Positions 1-10,381 of a stretch of DNA of 44,720 nt are shown piece by piece; the first letter of the stretch is position 1; every line of letters begins with the position of its first letter. The translations under genes were made by a program, and so were the position numbers. Source of the DNA: Gammaproteobacteria bacterium (GTDB lineage Bacteria > Pseudomonadota > Gammaproteobacteria > Pseudomonadales > Pseudomonadaceae); NCBI GenBank assembly GCA_012719655.1, contig JAAXZZ010000141.1:1-44720 (forward strand), read 5' to 3'. Under the pieces are notes generated by a model. It made no database searches. It saw nothing but the letters and a program-made list of their open reading frames with translations, and had not been told where the DNA came from.

Positions 1-239
1 CCGCTTTGTCATGCATAATGCGCTCAATGGCTTCAATGCCGCTGATACCGGGCATATTCAAGTCCATGGTGACTAGATCAGGACGCAGCTGCTGCACCAA
101 CTCAATCGCCTCACGACCATTGCGCGCCTCGGCAACCACTTCGATATCCTGTTGATCCTCTAAAAGCGTGCGCAAAATTTCACGTGCGACATCACTGTCA
201 TCAACAATTAAAACTCTGATTTTTTTAGCTGTCACCATT
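1..239 (-). CDS. Response regulator receiver domain, CheB/CheY-like (partial, runs off window start)
   Basis: Reverse-strand translation MVTAKKIRVLIVDDSDVAREILRTLLEDQQDIEVVAEARNGREAIELVQQLRPDLVTMDLNMPGISGIEAIERIMHDKA; receiver motifs DDS and D-x-N-MP; resembles the CheB N-terminus. Confidence 0.8.
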
Positions 240-283
240 GTTTGAACCACTCCTGCTGCAATTGTTGCATGCGCATGAGCGCT

Positions 284-2230
284 CTATTTCTTTAGTTCAA
301 CCGTAAACGCACTGACCAGCTGGCTGAGTTCATCGGCCATACTGATCATCTCCTCACTAATGTGAGTAATGCTGCGTACCGACTGCGCATTGTGGGTACT
401 GGCATTGGCGATATCGCGCAAAGCAATCACCACTTGGCTGCTGGCGGTTTTTTGTTGGCGTGTTGATAAAGAAATTTGTTGTGCAGCATTGCTGGTGCGA
501 CTCGCGGCTTGTACCAACTGTTCCAAGTCTTCAGCGGTTTCTTGACTGACCTGCATGCCCAATTGAATGGAGCTCGCGCCCTTTTCTGAGGTGATCACCA
601 AGCGGTTAATTGAGTCTTGGATTTCTTGGATGCGGTCCTCGATTTCATGGGTGGAGTCCGTCACGCTGTCGGCAAGACGGCGAATTTCACTGGCCACCAC
701 CGAGAAGCGCTTACCTGACTCGCCGGCACTGGACGCCTCTAATGCGGCATTAAACGCAATCAATTTGGTTTGATCAGCCAGTGTATTGATTAAATCCATC
801 ACCTTGCTGATTTCTTTAGATTTACGCCCCAATTGCACAATTTCTTGCAGACTGTTTTCACTGTCATGGTGAATATCCGCCATACGCAACTGCAAGTGCT
901 GCATGGCATCGGCACCTTTCTTACTGCTTTCTAAGGTTAAATTGGCGACATCCACCACCGACTGCGAATGGTCAGCAATTTGTGTTGAGGAGGCTGAGAG
1001 CTCTTCCATGGTCGAAGTGATTTCCGCCACAGACGAAGACATTTGCTCCACAGCGGCGGCCATCGACTGACTGACTTCTTGCTGTCGATCCGTGTTACGA
1101 CTGACTAAGCCTGCGGTATGAGCTAAGTGATCGGCTGTTTCTGAGAGACGGCTAGAACTGCGCAGCACACCGCTGATGGCAAGGGCTAAGCGTTCCAGCA
1201 AGCTGTTGGTCTGCGCGGCCAATTCACCCAGCTCTGCTTCATCGGTTGTCTGTAAGCGTTGTGATAAATCCAGAGTGCGCGAAATGTATTTCAGCTGTTC
1301 TTGGAAGTGATCAAGTGGCGAGGTCAGTGCGCGCGTTAGCCACAACACTAGCATTGCACCAGCGAATAACACGGCGGCCGTTAATAACAGCAGCTGCTTG
1401 AGTAACTCTGTCTGAACGGCTTGCACTTCTTGGGCATCAACCAAGAGCAAAAAATGCCAGTCAGTGCCCTCAACTTGTGTTGCCGAAGCAAGCCACTGGC
1501 GGTCATTAAAGTTGACATACTGCAAGGCTGAATCGGTGACATTATAGTCTGGCAATACTTGCGCTAAACTTTTTTGCTGCAGAGATGCATCACTGTGAGC
1601 CAGAATTTTTTGCTCGCCATCAAACATCAACAGTTGACTGCTCCAACGCATTTTCAGCTTGAGCAGCTCATCAACAATCATCGAAATATAGATATCACCG
1701 CCAACAACCTGTTGGGAATCCTCCTGTAAAGGAACCGCCAAAGTTGCGGTCAAATTTCCAGTTAATGCATCAGGATAAGTAGAGGTTAAAATCAAACCAT
1801 TTGCTTGTTGCGCTTGCATAAACCAAGGGCGCTTACGTGGATCAAAGCCTTGCGGCACATCAATGGCAGGGCTTGATTGAATAAACTGCCCCTGACTGGT
1901 TCCTAAGTACAGCAGACTATAACCACCCGCCTCGCGCCCCGTGGTCAGCATGGTTTGCCACTGTTTTACATCCCCTGATTGCACGGGCAAGTAATGCGCC
2001 AAAGCCAATATCTGCTGTTTTTTCGCCTCAAGCCATTGTTTGGCTAACAAGTTCGTCTGCTCTAAACCACCCTGCATCTCACTCTGCACTGCACGGGTGG
2101 ACTCTTGCTCCAGTAAACGACTGGCCAGCAGGCTGAGCATCAATAACGCGACCAGCATTAAGGCAATAAATGACAGTAAGAATTTTTTCTGCAGCGCTTG
2201 TTTGCGCCACCAATGCACCATACCTTGCAT
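284..2230 (-). CDS. Methyl-accepting chemotaxis protein (periplasmic Cache-like sensor, HAMP, MCP signalling domain)
   Basis: ORF 284..2314; internal ATG (MQGMVHWW) at 2230 preferred because the upstream extension overlaps the neighbouring gene. N-terminal TM, sensor, TM, HAMP, then the tip LINTLADQTKLIAFNAALEASSAGESGKRFSVVASEIRRLA. Confidence 0.9.
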   Translation of the reverse strand: MQGMVHWWRKQALQKKFLLSFIALMLVALLMLSLLASRLLEQESTRAVQSEMQGGLEQTNLLAKQWLEAKKQQILALAHYLPVQSGDVKQWQTMLTTGREAGGYSLLYLGTSQGQFIQSSPAIDVPQGFDPRKRPWFMQAQQANGLILTSTYPDALTGNLTATLAVPLQEDSQQVVGGDIYISMIVDELLKLKMRWSSQLLMFDGEQKILAHSDASLQQKSLAQVLPDYNVTDSALQYVNFNDRQWLASATQVEGTDWHFLLLVDAQEVQAVQTELLKQLLLLTAAVLFAGAMLVLWLTRALTSPLDHFQEQLKYISRTLDLSQRLQTTDEAELGELAAQTNSLLERLALAISGVLRSSSRLSETADHLAHTAGLVSRNTDRQQEVSQSMAAAVEQMSSSVAEITSTMEELSASSTQIADHSQSVVDVANLTLESSKKGADAMQHLQLRMADIHHDSENSLQEIVQLGRKSKEISKVMDLINTLADQTKLIAFNAALEASSAGESGKRFSVVASEIRRLADSVTDSTHEIEDRIQEIQDSINRLVITSEKGASSIQLGMQVSQETAEDLEQLVQAASRTSNAAQQISLSTRQQKTASSQVVIALRDIANASTHNAQSVRSITHISEEMISMADELSQLVSAFTVELKK

Positions 2231-2231
2231 G

Positions 2232-4277
2232 TTATACGTCCTGTTTGTTGGTTTGACTGCTCTGCTCTTCAACATGAGACGGCTCGTCTTGATGAAACTC
2301 ACAAACCAAATCACTCAAATCTTGCGACATACTAATCATTTCTTCACTGATTTGCGTGATGTTGCGCACTGACAGAGCATTATGACTACTGGCATTGGCA
2401 ATATCACGTAAGGCAATCACCACCTGGCTGCTGGCGGTTTTTTGCTGGCGTGTTGATAGAGAGATTTGCTGTGCAGCACTACTGGTTCGACTGGCCGCTT
2501 GCACCAATTCATTCAGATCCTCAGCCGTTTCCTGGCTGACTTGCATGCCCAACTGAATTGAGCTGGCACCTTTTTCCGAAGTGATCACCAAGCGGTTAAT
2601 TGCGTCTTGGATTTCTTGGATGCGGTCCTCGATTTCATGGGTGGAGTCCGTCACGCTGTCGGCAAGACGGCGGATTTCACTGGCCACTACCGAGAAGCGC
2701 TTACCTGATTCGCCAGCACTGGATGCTTCTAGCGCCGCATTAAAAGCAATCAATTTAGTTTGATCGGCCAGCGTATTGATTAAATCCATCACCTTGCTGA
2801 TTTCTTTGGATTTACGCCCCAGTTGCACAATTTCTTGCAGGCTGTTTTCGCTGTCATGATGGATATCAGCCATGCGCAACTGTAAATGTTGCATGGCCGC
2901 CGCACCTTTTTTACTGCTGTCCAAAGTCAGACTGGCAACATCCACCACCGATTGTGAGTGATCGGCAATTTGCGTTGAGGACGCTGATAGTTCTTCCATG
3001 GTCGAGGTAATCTCAGCCACTGAAGAAGACATTTCTTCCACAGCCGCCGCCATCGACTGGGTCACTTCTTGTTGTCGATCCGTATTGCGATTGACCAGCC
3101 CGGCGGTAAGGGCTAAGTTATTTGCCGTTTCAGTCAGGCGACTAGAGCCGTGCTGCACCCCCCTGATGGCAAAGGATAAACGTTCCAACAAGGTATTGGT
3201 CTGTGCGGCAAGCTCACCCAACTCGGCCTTATCCTCGGTCTGCAAGCGCTTGGATAAGTTAAGCGTGCGAGTAATCTCCACCAATTGCTGTTGAAACAGC
3301 TGTAGCGGCCGACTGAGTGACACAGCCAACGGATACAACAACACCAGGCTCACCAATAGCAATCCAGCACCGATCAATAGAGACTGGTACAACTGCTGCT
3401 CAATGGGCAGCATAAAATCACTGCGCGGCACTTCAACTACTAAATAGCGCTGCAAGTCTGCCAACCAGACCACGCCGACAAAGAGTTGCTGCCCTTTATA
3501 GGTGATTTCTCGAACCTGCGCTTTATGCTGGTTGAGCAGCGTCTGTAATTGATCTGAGGCCCCTAGATCATTGATCAAGGCATCGTCGGCTCGGACTTCA
3601 ACCAGCCCATCTTTATTGGCCAAAGACGCTCTGCCATGCTCACCTAAACGGTAGGAGCTGATCATCTTAGCCAACTGCAACATATCCAAACCAACACCGG
3701 CTACGCTAACAGGCTCACCATTGCTGTTGACTGCACTACCGGTGTAGTTAACGAACATCTGCAACTGTGTGCCAGTAAAAGCATTAGTGTCTAAGTTGAG
3801 CTCATAGGGCAATTGACTGGCTAAATAATTGAAGTACCAAGCATCCTGGGTATTTTCACGCTGGATGCGGCGGCTGTTAAATTCGCCATTCTTAAAGTGA
3901 TAATAATTAATCGTACTGCCATCATTGCCTGCTAGAAACACCGCGCCTGCATTTAACTGCTGGCTTATCACTGCCATTTCTTCAACAAGCAAGGGCAACT
4001 CAGCCTCGGACATCCCTCTCTGTATCCAGCGCTGAACGAAGGAGTTCGACGCCAGACTGCGTGACACTTGTAAACTCGGAGTTAATTGTAAAGCCACTTC
4101 AGCGCCGAGATGCTGTAACTGCGCCGGCAGTTCATATTCGAGCAAACTTTGCACTCGACTCTTGGCATAAAAACCTGACTGCAAAACTAAGGTTAAGCCG
4201 GTCATCACCGCAAAAAGCACACCAAAAGACAGGAATAAACGTAAGCGTAAAGACAATTGATTCCAAAAAGTTCGCAT
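2232..4277 (-). CDS. Methyl-accepting chemotaxis protein, tandem paralogue
   Basis: ORF 2232..4364; start at MRTFWNQLSLRLRLFLSFGVLF (4277) preferred. Signalling domain almost identical to the adjacent MCP, sensor domain different. Confidence 0.9.
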   Translation of the reverse strand: MRTFWNQLSLRLRLFLSFGVLFAVMTGLTLVLQSGFYAKSRVQSLLEYELPAQLQHLGAEVALQLTPSLQVSRSLASNSFVQRWIQRGMSEAELPLLVEEMAVISQQLNAGAVFLAGNDGSTINYYHFKNGEFNSRRIQRENTQDAWYFNYLASQLPYELNLDTNAFTGTQLQMFVNYTGSAVNSNGEPVSVAGVGLDMLQLAKMISSYRLGEHGRASLANKDGLVEVRADDALINDLGASDQLQTLLNQHKAQVREITYKGQQLFVGVVWLADLQRYLVVEVPRSDFMLPIEQQLYQSLLIGAGLLLVSLVLLYPLAVSLSRPLQLFQQQLVEITRTLNLSKRLQTEDKAELGELAAQTNTLLERLSFAIRGVQHGSSRLTETANNLALTAGLVNRNTDRQQEVTQSMAAAVEEMSSSVAEITSTMEELSASSTQIADHSQSVVDVASLTLDSSKKGAAAMQHLQLRMADIHHDSENSLQEIVQLGRKSKEISKVMDLINTLADQTKLIAFNAALEASSAGESGKRFSVVASEIRRLADSVTDSTHEIEDRIQEIQDAINRLVITSEKGASSIQLGMQVSQETAEDLNELVQAASRTSSAAQQISLSTRQQKTASSQVVIALRDIANASSHNALSVRNITQISEEMISMSQDLSDLVCEFHQDEPSHVEEQSSQTNKQDV

Positions 4278-4385
4278 TGCTGATGCCTTCCGCTGAGTAA
4301 ATATTGATGATGTTGGCAAAATTACCGTTATAGCCATGACTAAAGCAAGGACATTCATTGGCACAAGCCATTTCTTATCCCAGAA

Positions 4386-5654
4386 CTAACCTTTAAAGAT
4401 CGGTAATAATTGCAGTAGCAATAACACCTGCGCGACAAAAGCGACGACAGCGAAAACCACAATAAAAGCAATCATTGTAGTGCCGCCAAACACTTGATAG
4501 TCGGCTTGAGCAAAACGTTTACGACTGGCCCTCACCAATAAAGCTGGGACTAAGACGGCCCAAATAGCCGCCATCAAACCCACATAGCCCATCACTTTGA
4601 CAAAACCGGTAGGAAAAACCAAGCACGCCAGCATGGGTGGCATAAAGGTCAACAGCGCCGTTTTAAAGCGTCCGCTGGCAGTGTCAGAAAAATCAAACAC
4701 ATCGCGAAGATAATCAAACAGACCGAGCGTCACACCTAAAAACGAACTGGCAATCGCCATATAAGCAAACGCACTCAGCACCCCCGCTATCGTATCAGTA
4801 CGTGTATAAGCAGATAACGCTTGCAAGAGCACAGCCACATCACCGTCAGCCGCAATAACGGGAGCAAACTCAGCACGCGGCAAGTTGCCCTGCACCGCCA
4901 ACTGCCAGAGCACATAGATTCCCAGCGCCAGCAATGAACCCCACAAAATACTGCGCGCCACCGGTTGCGCTTGCTTGTTGTAGTAGCTCACTAAACTTGG
5001 CACATTGCCGTGATAACCAAAGGATGCCAAACACACTGGCAACGCCGTCCACAAATAAGGCCAATAAGTCTGTTGTTCTTGCACGTTAAGATTGAGCAAA
5101 ACACTAGGCGTCACCGTTGGCAGAAGTGCCCCCACAGATAGAAAGAAACTGGTCAGCATGCCGCCAATCAAGAGTGTTGCAAAGCGATCAACCACTTTGG
5201 TAGATACCCACACCGAAGTGGCCAACACCAGCAGAAAAACCACTGATGACAGCTGCCGTGATGGTTGCAAGGGTTGTTCAAACAACCAGCCACTGGCTGC
5301 GGATAATGTATTTTGCGTTAAACCGCCGCCGACAAAAATATAGGCATAGGTTAGCGAATACAAAACAAAAGCGACGGCCACACCCGTAATGATATTCCAG
5401 CGTGGCCCGAGCAAGGCATTGACCACAGTATGAAAGCTCGCACCTTGTGGGAAATGTAACGTTGCCTCTAACAGCATCAAACCCGATATGTACATACAAA
5501 ACCATACATACAGCAATAACAACAGCGAACCGATAAACCAAACACCCGAGGTCGCCGTGGGGTTGGCCAGCATACCGGCACCAATTGCGGTACCGGCAAT
5601 GATCATTGCACCACCGAAGCGTGTGGGTTTAGAAGAGCGCTGGCTGGCCGTCAT
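4386..5654 (-). CDS. Aromatic amino acid permease (HAAAP family, Mtr/TyrP-like)
   Basis: Multi-TM protein beginning RFGGAMIIAGTAIGAGMLANPTATSGVWF, typical of the HAAAP N-terminus. Confidence 0.85.
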   Translation of the reverse strand: MTASQRSSKPTRFGGAMIIAGTAIGAGMLANPTATSGVWFIGSLLLLLYVWFCMYISGLMLLEATLHFPQGASFHTVVNALLGPRWNIITGVAVAFVLYSLTYAYIFVGGGLTQNTLSAASGWLFEQPLQPSRQLSSVVFLLVLATSVWVSTKVVDRFATLLIGGMLTSFFLSVGALLPTVTPSVLLNLNVQEQQTYWPYLWTALPVCLASFGYHGNVPSLVSYYNKQAQPVARSILWGSLLALGIYVLWQLAVQGNLPRAEFAPVIAADGDVAVLLQALSAYTRTDTIAGVLSAFAYMAIASSFLGVTLGLFDYLRDVFDFSDTASGRFKTALLTFMPPMLACLVFPTGFVKVMGYVGLMAAIWAVLVPALLVRASRKRFAQADYQVFGGTTMIAFIVVFAVVAFVAQVLLLLQLLPIFKG

Positions 5655-5740
5655 AACAATTCTTTTAAACTCTGATAAAGCCGCCTATTCTACGCACAAC
5701 TACAGTGTTATGCGCATTAAAAGCACAGCACTACTGGCCA

Positions 5741-6907
5741 CTATAAGTAACCATATAACACCCGCACTTCACCAATGTACTTGAGCGCTTTAACTTTCTC
5801 CTGCAAACACTGATTAAACGTCTGCGCCTGCTCATCCGCAGCTTGCATGCTGCGCACTAAATCAACATGCACTTGACCGTTTAAATAATGCAGCACGGCT
5901 CTATCTAACTCGCTTGCATCGAGCACTTCAGCCCATACGCGGCGTAAGTCCGCCAGCACTTCTCGGCGTAGCGGCAAGTCAGCACACAACACCGCAAGCG
6001 AGTCATCTTCTGGATCAATGTGGACTAAGGCATTACTAATATCTTCATGCGAATCAATGAGCTTTAAGCGCACATACTCTGAAATCTTATGCCCCTCAGA
6101 AACGCTTAAACGCTCATCCACAACAATATGCACATCAATCAGATACATACCGCCCATGCGGCGACTGCGCAACATATGCACGCCACGCACGCCCTCAACA
6201 TTGCCAATAATGCGTTTCAACGCCGCGGCCGTTTTCGGCTCCATGCCCGTATCGACCAATTCACGTAGCGAACTCCAAGCTTGCGTCCAACCGATATGAC
6301 CAATCATTAAAGCAACGCCCACAGCTGCAAAAGCATCCAAATAAGGCAAACCCATTAAACTGCCGGCGACACCGACCAACACCACAATTGAAGACATGGC
6401 ATCAGAGCGATGATGCCAAGCATTGGCTTTCAGCAAACCCGAATTAAACTGCTTAGCGGCGCCAATGGTGTATTGATACAAGCCTTCGTTGGCCAAAATG
6501 GAAATAACAGCAATCAACAGCACTATGGGTGTGGGCTGCAATAACGTTTCAGGATTGAGCAAGCGCTGCGCAGAATCAAAAATGATTCCTGCGGCGGTGA
6601 CAATTACTACGGCACCCAAGCCAACTGTAAAAGCCGTTTCAATCCGCGCGTGCCCGTAAGGATGCTCTTTGTCTGCCGGCTGATTACTGTATTTAGCGGC
6701 AAACCAAACCATTAAGTCAGTGCTTAAATCGGCGAGCGAATGCACACCATCGGCAATCAACGCATGGGACTGACCAACAATGCCAAAGATAACCTTAACA
6801 ACAGTCAAAACTAAATTTACAACCGCACCAACAACACTGGTATTGCGCATCGCTTGGTCGCGTGCTTGCGCACGTTGCTCAGCATCCATCAGCAATCCTC
6901 TATGCAA
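5741..6907 (-). CDS. Cation diffusion facilitator family transporter (FieF-like)
   Basis: HALIADGVHSLADLSTDLMVWFA, DKEHPYGHARIETA and HHRSDAMSS motifs of CDF transporters; C-terminal cytoplasmic domain. Start may be 6889. Confidence 0.9.
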   Translation of the reverse strand: MHRGLLMDAEQRAQARDQAMRNTSVVGAVVNLVLTVVKVIFGIVGQSHALIADGVHSLADLSTDLMVWFAAKYSNQPADKEHPYGHARIETAFTVGLGAVVIVTAAGIIFDSAQRLLNPETLLQPTPIVLLIAVISILANEGLYQYTIGAAKQFNSGLLKANAWHHRSDAMSSIVVLVGVAGSLMGLPYLDAFAAVGVALMIGHIGWTQAWSSLRELVDTGMEPKTAAALKRIIGNVEGVRGVHMLRSRRMGGMYLIDVHIVVDERLSVSEGHKISEYVRLKLIDSHEDISNALVHIDPEDDSLAVLCADLPLRREVLADLRRVWAEVLDASELDRAVLHYLNGQVHVDLVRSMQAADEQAQTFNQCLQEKVKALKYIGEVRVLYGYL

Positions 6908-6915
6908 ATCAAAAC

Positions 6916-7845
6916 TTATCTAGGGTAATCAATAGTGGCTTCTAATAGCAGCGCCGGAACATTTGGATCATCGGCATCACTGACTAAATACAACTGCAAT
7001 TGATCTCCTATTTGTTTGGCGCTAATGCCTTCTAGCTTATACATCGGCTGCACCGGTTTAAGCCAACGCAGCTGTCGCTGTGCATCAATCAAACCAATGG
7101 CCGCCGCAACACACTCGCCATCCAGATAGCTGTTATCGGTATTTTCGGCCGCCGCAGTAAAGAGGCAAGCACCATCGTCGAGCGCATACGCATCAGTGAA
7201 GGTCAAAGGTACACCAGCAAACACACCTAAGTGGTAATAATCAATCCGTTGTGGCTGGAGCATTGTCTGCTCGTCACGGCCCTCCAGTAGCGCATAGAAA
7301 TCTGCCAAAGCATACTCAATCACTGCATTTCCACGATGCTGATTGTTGCCGCGCTGCCAGAGCTTTAGACAATTGCCCTGAATCACCAATCCTTCAATAT
7401 TTAGATCAGCAAACACCTGTTCCAGTGGCTGATAGAGCTTATGCAAATCAAATAGCTGCGCTTGCGCCGCAAGCTGCTGCGGTGCTGTGAACGGCCAGAG
7501 CATTGCGCGTTTGCGTTGCGCAGTTGAACCTGAGCCAAACGCCAATAAAGCACCATATGGGTAGCGTTGCGTCGCTGGCAAACCGGTTAGACTCTCAAAA
7601 TCAGGCTTAGCCGCCTTGCGTTGTTTGGCATTGGCAGGCAAATCACCAGAGATTATGGTTAACACCGTTCCAGGTCGCTGATCCAGCAGCGAAAACACCC
7701 CCATCACCAGCTCATCGTCAGCCACCACATACAGTGTTTGCCCCTCAATCCACATACCACTGGCCGCACTGAGGTGTGGCAGCGCAGAGGTGTTATTTAA
7801 GAGCAATTGACGAACTGAACGCAGTTGTAAAGATTTGATTTGCAT
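6916..7845 (-). CDS. Hypothetical protein (conserved-looking, beta-rich, possible DUF6929-type)
   Basis: 309 aa uninterrupted ORF with 8 bp gap to the CDF gene; no motif confidently recognised. Confidence 0.65.
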   Translation of the reverse strand: MQIKSLQLRSVRQLLLNNTSALPHLSAASGMWIEGQTLYVVADDELVMGVFSLLDQRPGTVLTIISGDLPANAKQRKAAKPDFESLTGLPATQRYPYGALLAFGSGSTAQRKRAMLWPFTAPQQLAAQAQLFDLHKLYQPLEQVFADLNIEGLVIQGNCLKLWQRGNNQHRGNAVIEYALADFYALLEGRDEQTMLQPQRIDYYHLGVFAGVPLTFTDAYALDDGACLFTAAAENTDNSYLDGECVAAAIGLIDAQRQLRWLKPVQPMYKLEGISAKQIGDQLQLYLVSDADDPNVPALLLEATIDYPR

Positions 7846-7988
7846 CTGTTTTATCGAATAGGCCTGAATTTTTACACTATACAGGGCACTCTAGCACAGA
7901 CAGCATGCTGTACTGCGCTAACTGAATCCTCACCTCTAACACTGGCATTTATGCTATATTTTGCCAATCTTGATATAGGTCAATATTC

Positions 7989-10280
7989 ATGCACGCTGCT
8001 AAACCCTTATATGATTATCCCAAGTACTGGGCTGAATGCTTTGGTCCTGCTCCTTTCTTACCCACTTCACGTGAAGAAATGGATCAGTTAGGTTGGGATT
8101 CTTGTGATGTCATCATTGTTACCGGTGACGCTTATGTCGATCACCCCTCTTTTGGTATGGCTGTGATTGGCCGTGTGCTGGAAGCCCAAGGGTTTCGCGT
8201 CGGCATTATCAGCCAACCCAACTGGCGCAATAAAGATGACTTTATGCAACTGGGTGAGCCTAACCTATTTTTTGGCGTGGCAGCGGGCAATATGGATTCA
8301 ATGATCAACCGTTACACCGCTGATCGCAAAATCCGCTCCGATGATGCCTACACAGCGGGCGGCGAAGCAGGCAAGCGCCCTGACCGCGCCAGTTTGGTGT
8401 ACAGCCAGCGCTGTAAAGAAGCCTACAGTCATATTCCGGTTATTTTAGGTGGCATTGAGGCCTCATTACGTCGTATTGCACACTATGACTACTGGCAAGA
8501 CAGCGTACGCCGGTCGATCCTGATGGATGCTACCGCTGATATTCTGCTATACGGTAATGCTGAGCGCGCCATTGTTGAAGTCGCTCAGCGTTTGTCTTGG
8601 GGTGAGTCCATTGCACAGATTGACGATATTCGTGGCACTGCGTTTATCCGTCGTAATACTCCTAGTGATTGGTTTGAACTGGACTCTACGCGCATCGATC
8701 GCCCTGGCCGAGTTGATCGAATTATCAATCCTTATGTCAACACTCAAGACACCGAGGCTTGCGCAGTGGAACAGCAGGCGGCAGCGACCGCCAGCGAAGC
8801 CAATGACGTGCAAGTGGTGCAACTGATTGATCATCCACGCTTAACCCGTGAACGTACGGTCATTCGTATTCCGTCCTTTGAAAAAGTACGCAATGACCCT
8901 GTGCTCTATGCTCACGCGAACCGTGTTCTGCACTTAGAAACCAATCCAGGCAACGCCCGCGCCATTGTGCAGCGCCATGGCGATCAGGATATTTGGCTCA
9001 ATCCGCCGCCTATTCCATTGACCACAGAAGAAATGGACTATGTGTTTGGCCTACCCTATGCACGAGTACCTCACCCGAAGTACGGTAATGCAAAGATCCC
9101 AGCCTACGAAACCATTCGTTTCTCAGTCAATATTATGCGCGGCTGTTTTGGCGGTTGCACCTTCTGTTCAATTACCGAGCACGAAGGTCGTATTATTCAA
9201 AACCGTTCGCACGATTCTATTTTGCAAGAAATCGAAGACATGCGTGACAAGGTGCCGGGCTTTACCGGTGTTGTGTCTGATCTCGGCGGCCCTACGGCCA
9301 ATATGTACCGATTGGCCTGCAACAGCCCAGAGATTGAAGCGGCGTGTCGCAAACCCTCTTGCGTGTTCCCGGGGATTTGTCAAAACCTCAATACCGACCA
9401 TTCGTCGCTGATTGAACTGTATCGCAAAGCACGTGATATCCGCGGCGTAAAAAAAGTACTGATTGCTTCCGGCTTGCGCTATGACTTGGCCGTTGAATCA
9501 CCTGAGTATGTGCGTGAACTGGTCACTCATCACGTGGGTGGTTACTTGAAGATTGCTCCAGAGCACACCGAAGAAGGTCCGCTTGAGCACATGATGAAGC
9601 CCGGTATTGGCAGTTATGAACGCTTTCGCAAAATGTTTGAACGCTTCTCTAAAGAAGCAGGTAAAGAACAGTATTTAATCCCCTATTTTATTGCTGCTCA
9701 CCCAGGTACGACTGATAAAGACATGCTCAATTTGGCCTTATGGTTGAAAAGCAATAACTTCCGTGCCGACCAAGTGCAAGCGTTTTATCCATCACCCATG
9801 GCAACTGCTACGGCGATGTATCACTCTGGGAAAAACCCACTGCGCAAAGTAACCTACAAAAGTCCGGCGACGGAAATCGTCAAAAGCGAGGAACAGCGTC
9901 GCTTGCATAAAGCGTTCTTGCGCTATCACGATCCAAAATCCTGGCCACTGATTCGTGAAGCGTTAATTCGCATGGGCCGTGCTGATTTAATTGGTGACAG
10001 TAAAAATCATCTGATTCCTGCTCAGCAACCTGAAGCTGACGGTTATCGTAGTGCGCGCCGTAAAAACTCGACTCCAGCTAAAGGTGAGAAAACCGCGCGT
10101 CCATTGCTCACCCAGCACACTGGCTTACCGCCACGAGCGACAGGCGCAGCCGATGATAAGCCGCAGTGGCATAAGCGCGAGCAAGCTAAAGCCGCGGCTG
10201 AAGCAAAGCTACGTGCAGATAGAAGCAAGAAGCCTGCAGCGAAAGGTGGCAAGCGTAGCTCGCCGGCTAAACCGCGCTAG
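7989..10280 (+). CDS. ygiQ: YgiQ family radical SAM protein
   Basis: 763 aa; radical SAM cluster motif [17 protein letters not shown]-terminal [56 protein letters not shown]; basic C-terminal tail. Confidence 0.93.
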   Translation: MHAAKPLYDYPKYWAECFGPAPFLPTSREEMDQLGWDSCDVIIVTGDAYVDHPSFGMAVIGRVLEAQGFRVGIISQPNWRNKDDFMQLGEPNLFFGVAAGNMDSMINRYTADRKIRSDDAYTAGGEAGKRPDRASLVYSQRCKEAYSHIPVILGGIEASLRRIAHYDYWQDSVRRSILMDATADILLYGNAERAIVEVAQRLSWGESIAQIDDIRGTAFIRRNTPSDWFELDSTRIDRPGRVDRIINPYVNTQDTEACAVEQQAAATASEANDVQVVQLIDHPRLTRERTVIRIPSFEKVRNDPVLYAHANRVLHLETNPGNARAIVQRHGDQDIWLNPPPIPLTTEEMDYVFGLPYARVPHPKYGNAKIPAYETIRFSVNIMRGCFGGCTFCSITEHEGRIIQNRSHDSILQEIEDMRDKVPGFTGVVSDLGGPTANMYRLACNSPEIEAACRKPSCVFPGICQNLNTDHSSLIELYRKARDIRGVKKVLIASGLRYDLAVESPEYVRELVTHHVGGYLKIAPEHTEEGPLEHMMKPGIGSYERFRKMFERFSKEAGKEQYLIPYFIAAHPGTTDKDMLNLALWLKSNNFRADQVQAFYPSPMATATAMYHSGKNPLRKVTYKSPATEIVKSEEQRRLHKAFLRYHDPKSWPLIREALIRMGRADLIGDSKNHLIPAQQPEADGYRSARRKNSTPAKGEKTARPLLTQHTGLPPRATGAADDKPQWHKREQAKAAAEAKLRADRSKKPAAKGGKRSSPAKPR

Positions 10281-10381
10281 TCGTACATCTTTTTTGAAGT
10301 ACGGCGTATGATTTTTTGCCTTGCAAGGAATGCCCTCTCGATGCGTAGCGTTCACTCGAATGCAACATCACTGCTCATTGA

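Noticed and set aside
567-773. Plus-strand ORFs 567..773 and 2581..2763 encoding similar small proteins
   Set aside because: Antisense to the conserved MCP signalling domain; their similarity follows from the similarity of the MCP genes.
5092-5541. Overlapping small ORFs within the aromatic permease gene
   Set aside because: Out-of-frame shadows of a clear membrane transporter gene.
10278-10330. GTACATCTTTTTTGAAGTACGGCGTATGAT right after ygiQ might be a decayed element suffix (GTACGGCATGCGCAT)
   Set aside because: Only a short match with 4-bp arms and no GGA hairpins; too little to call.
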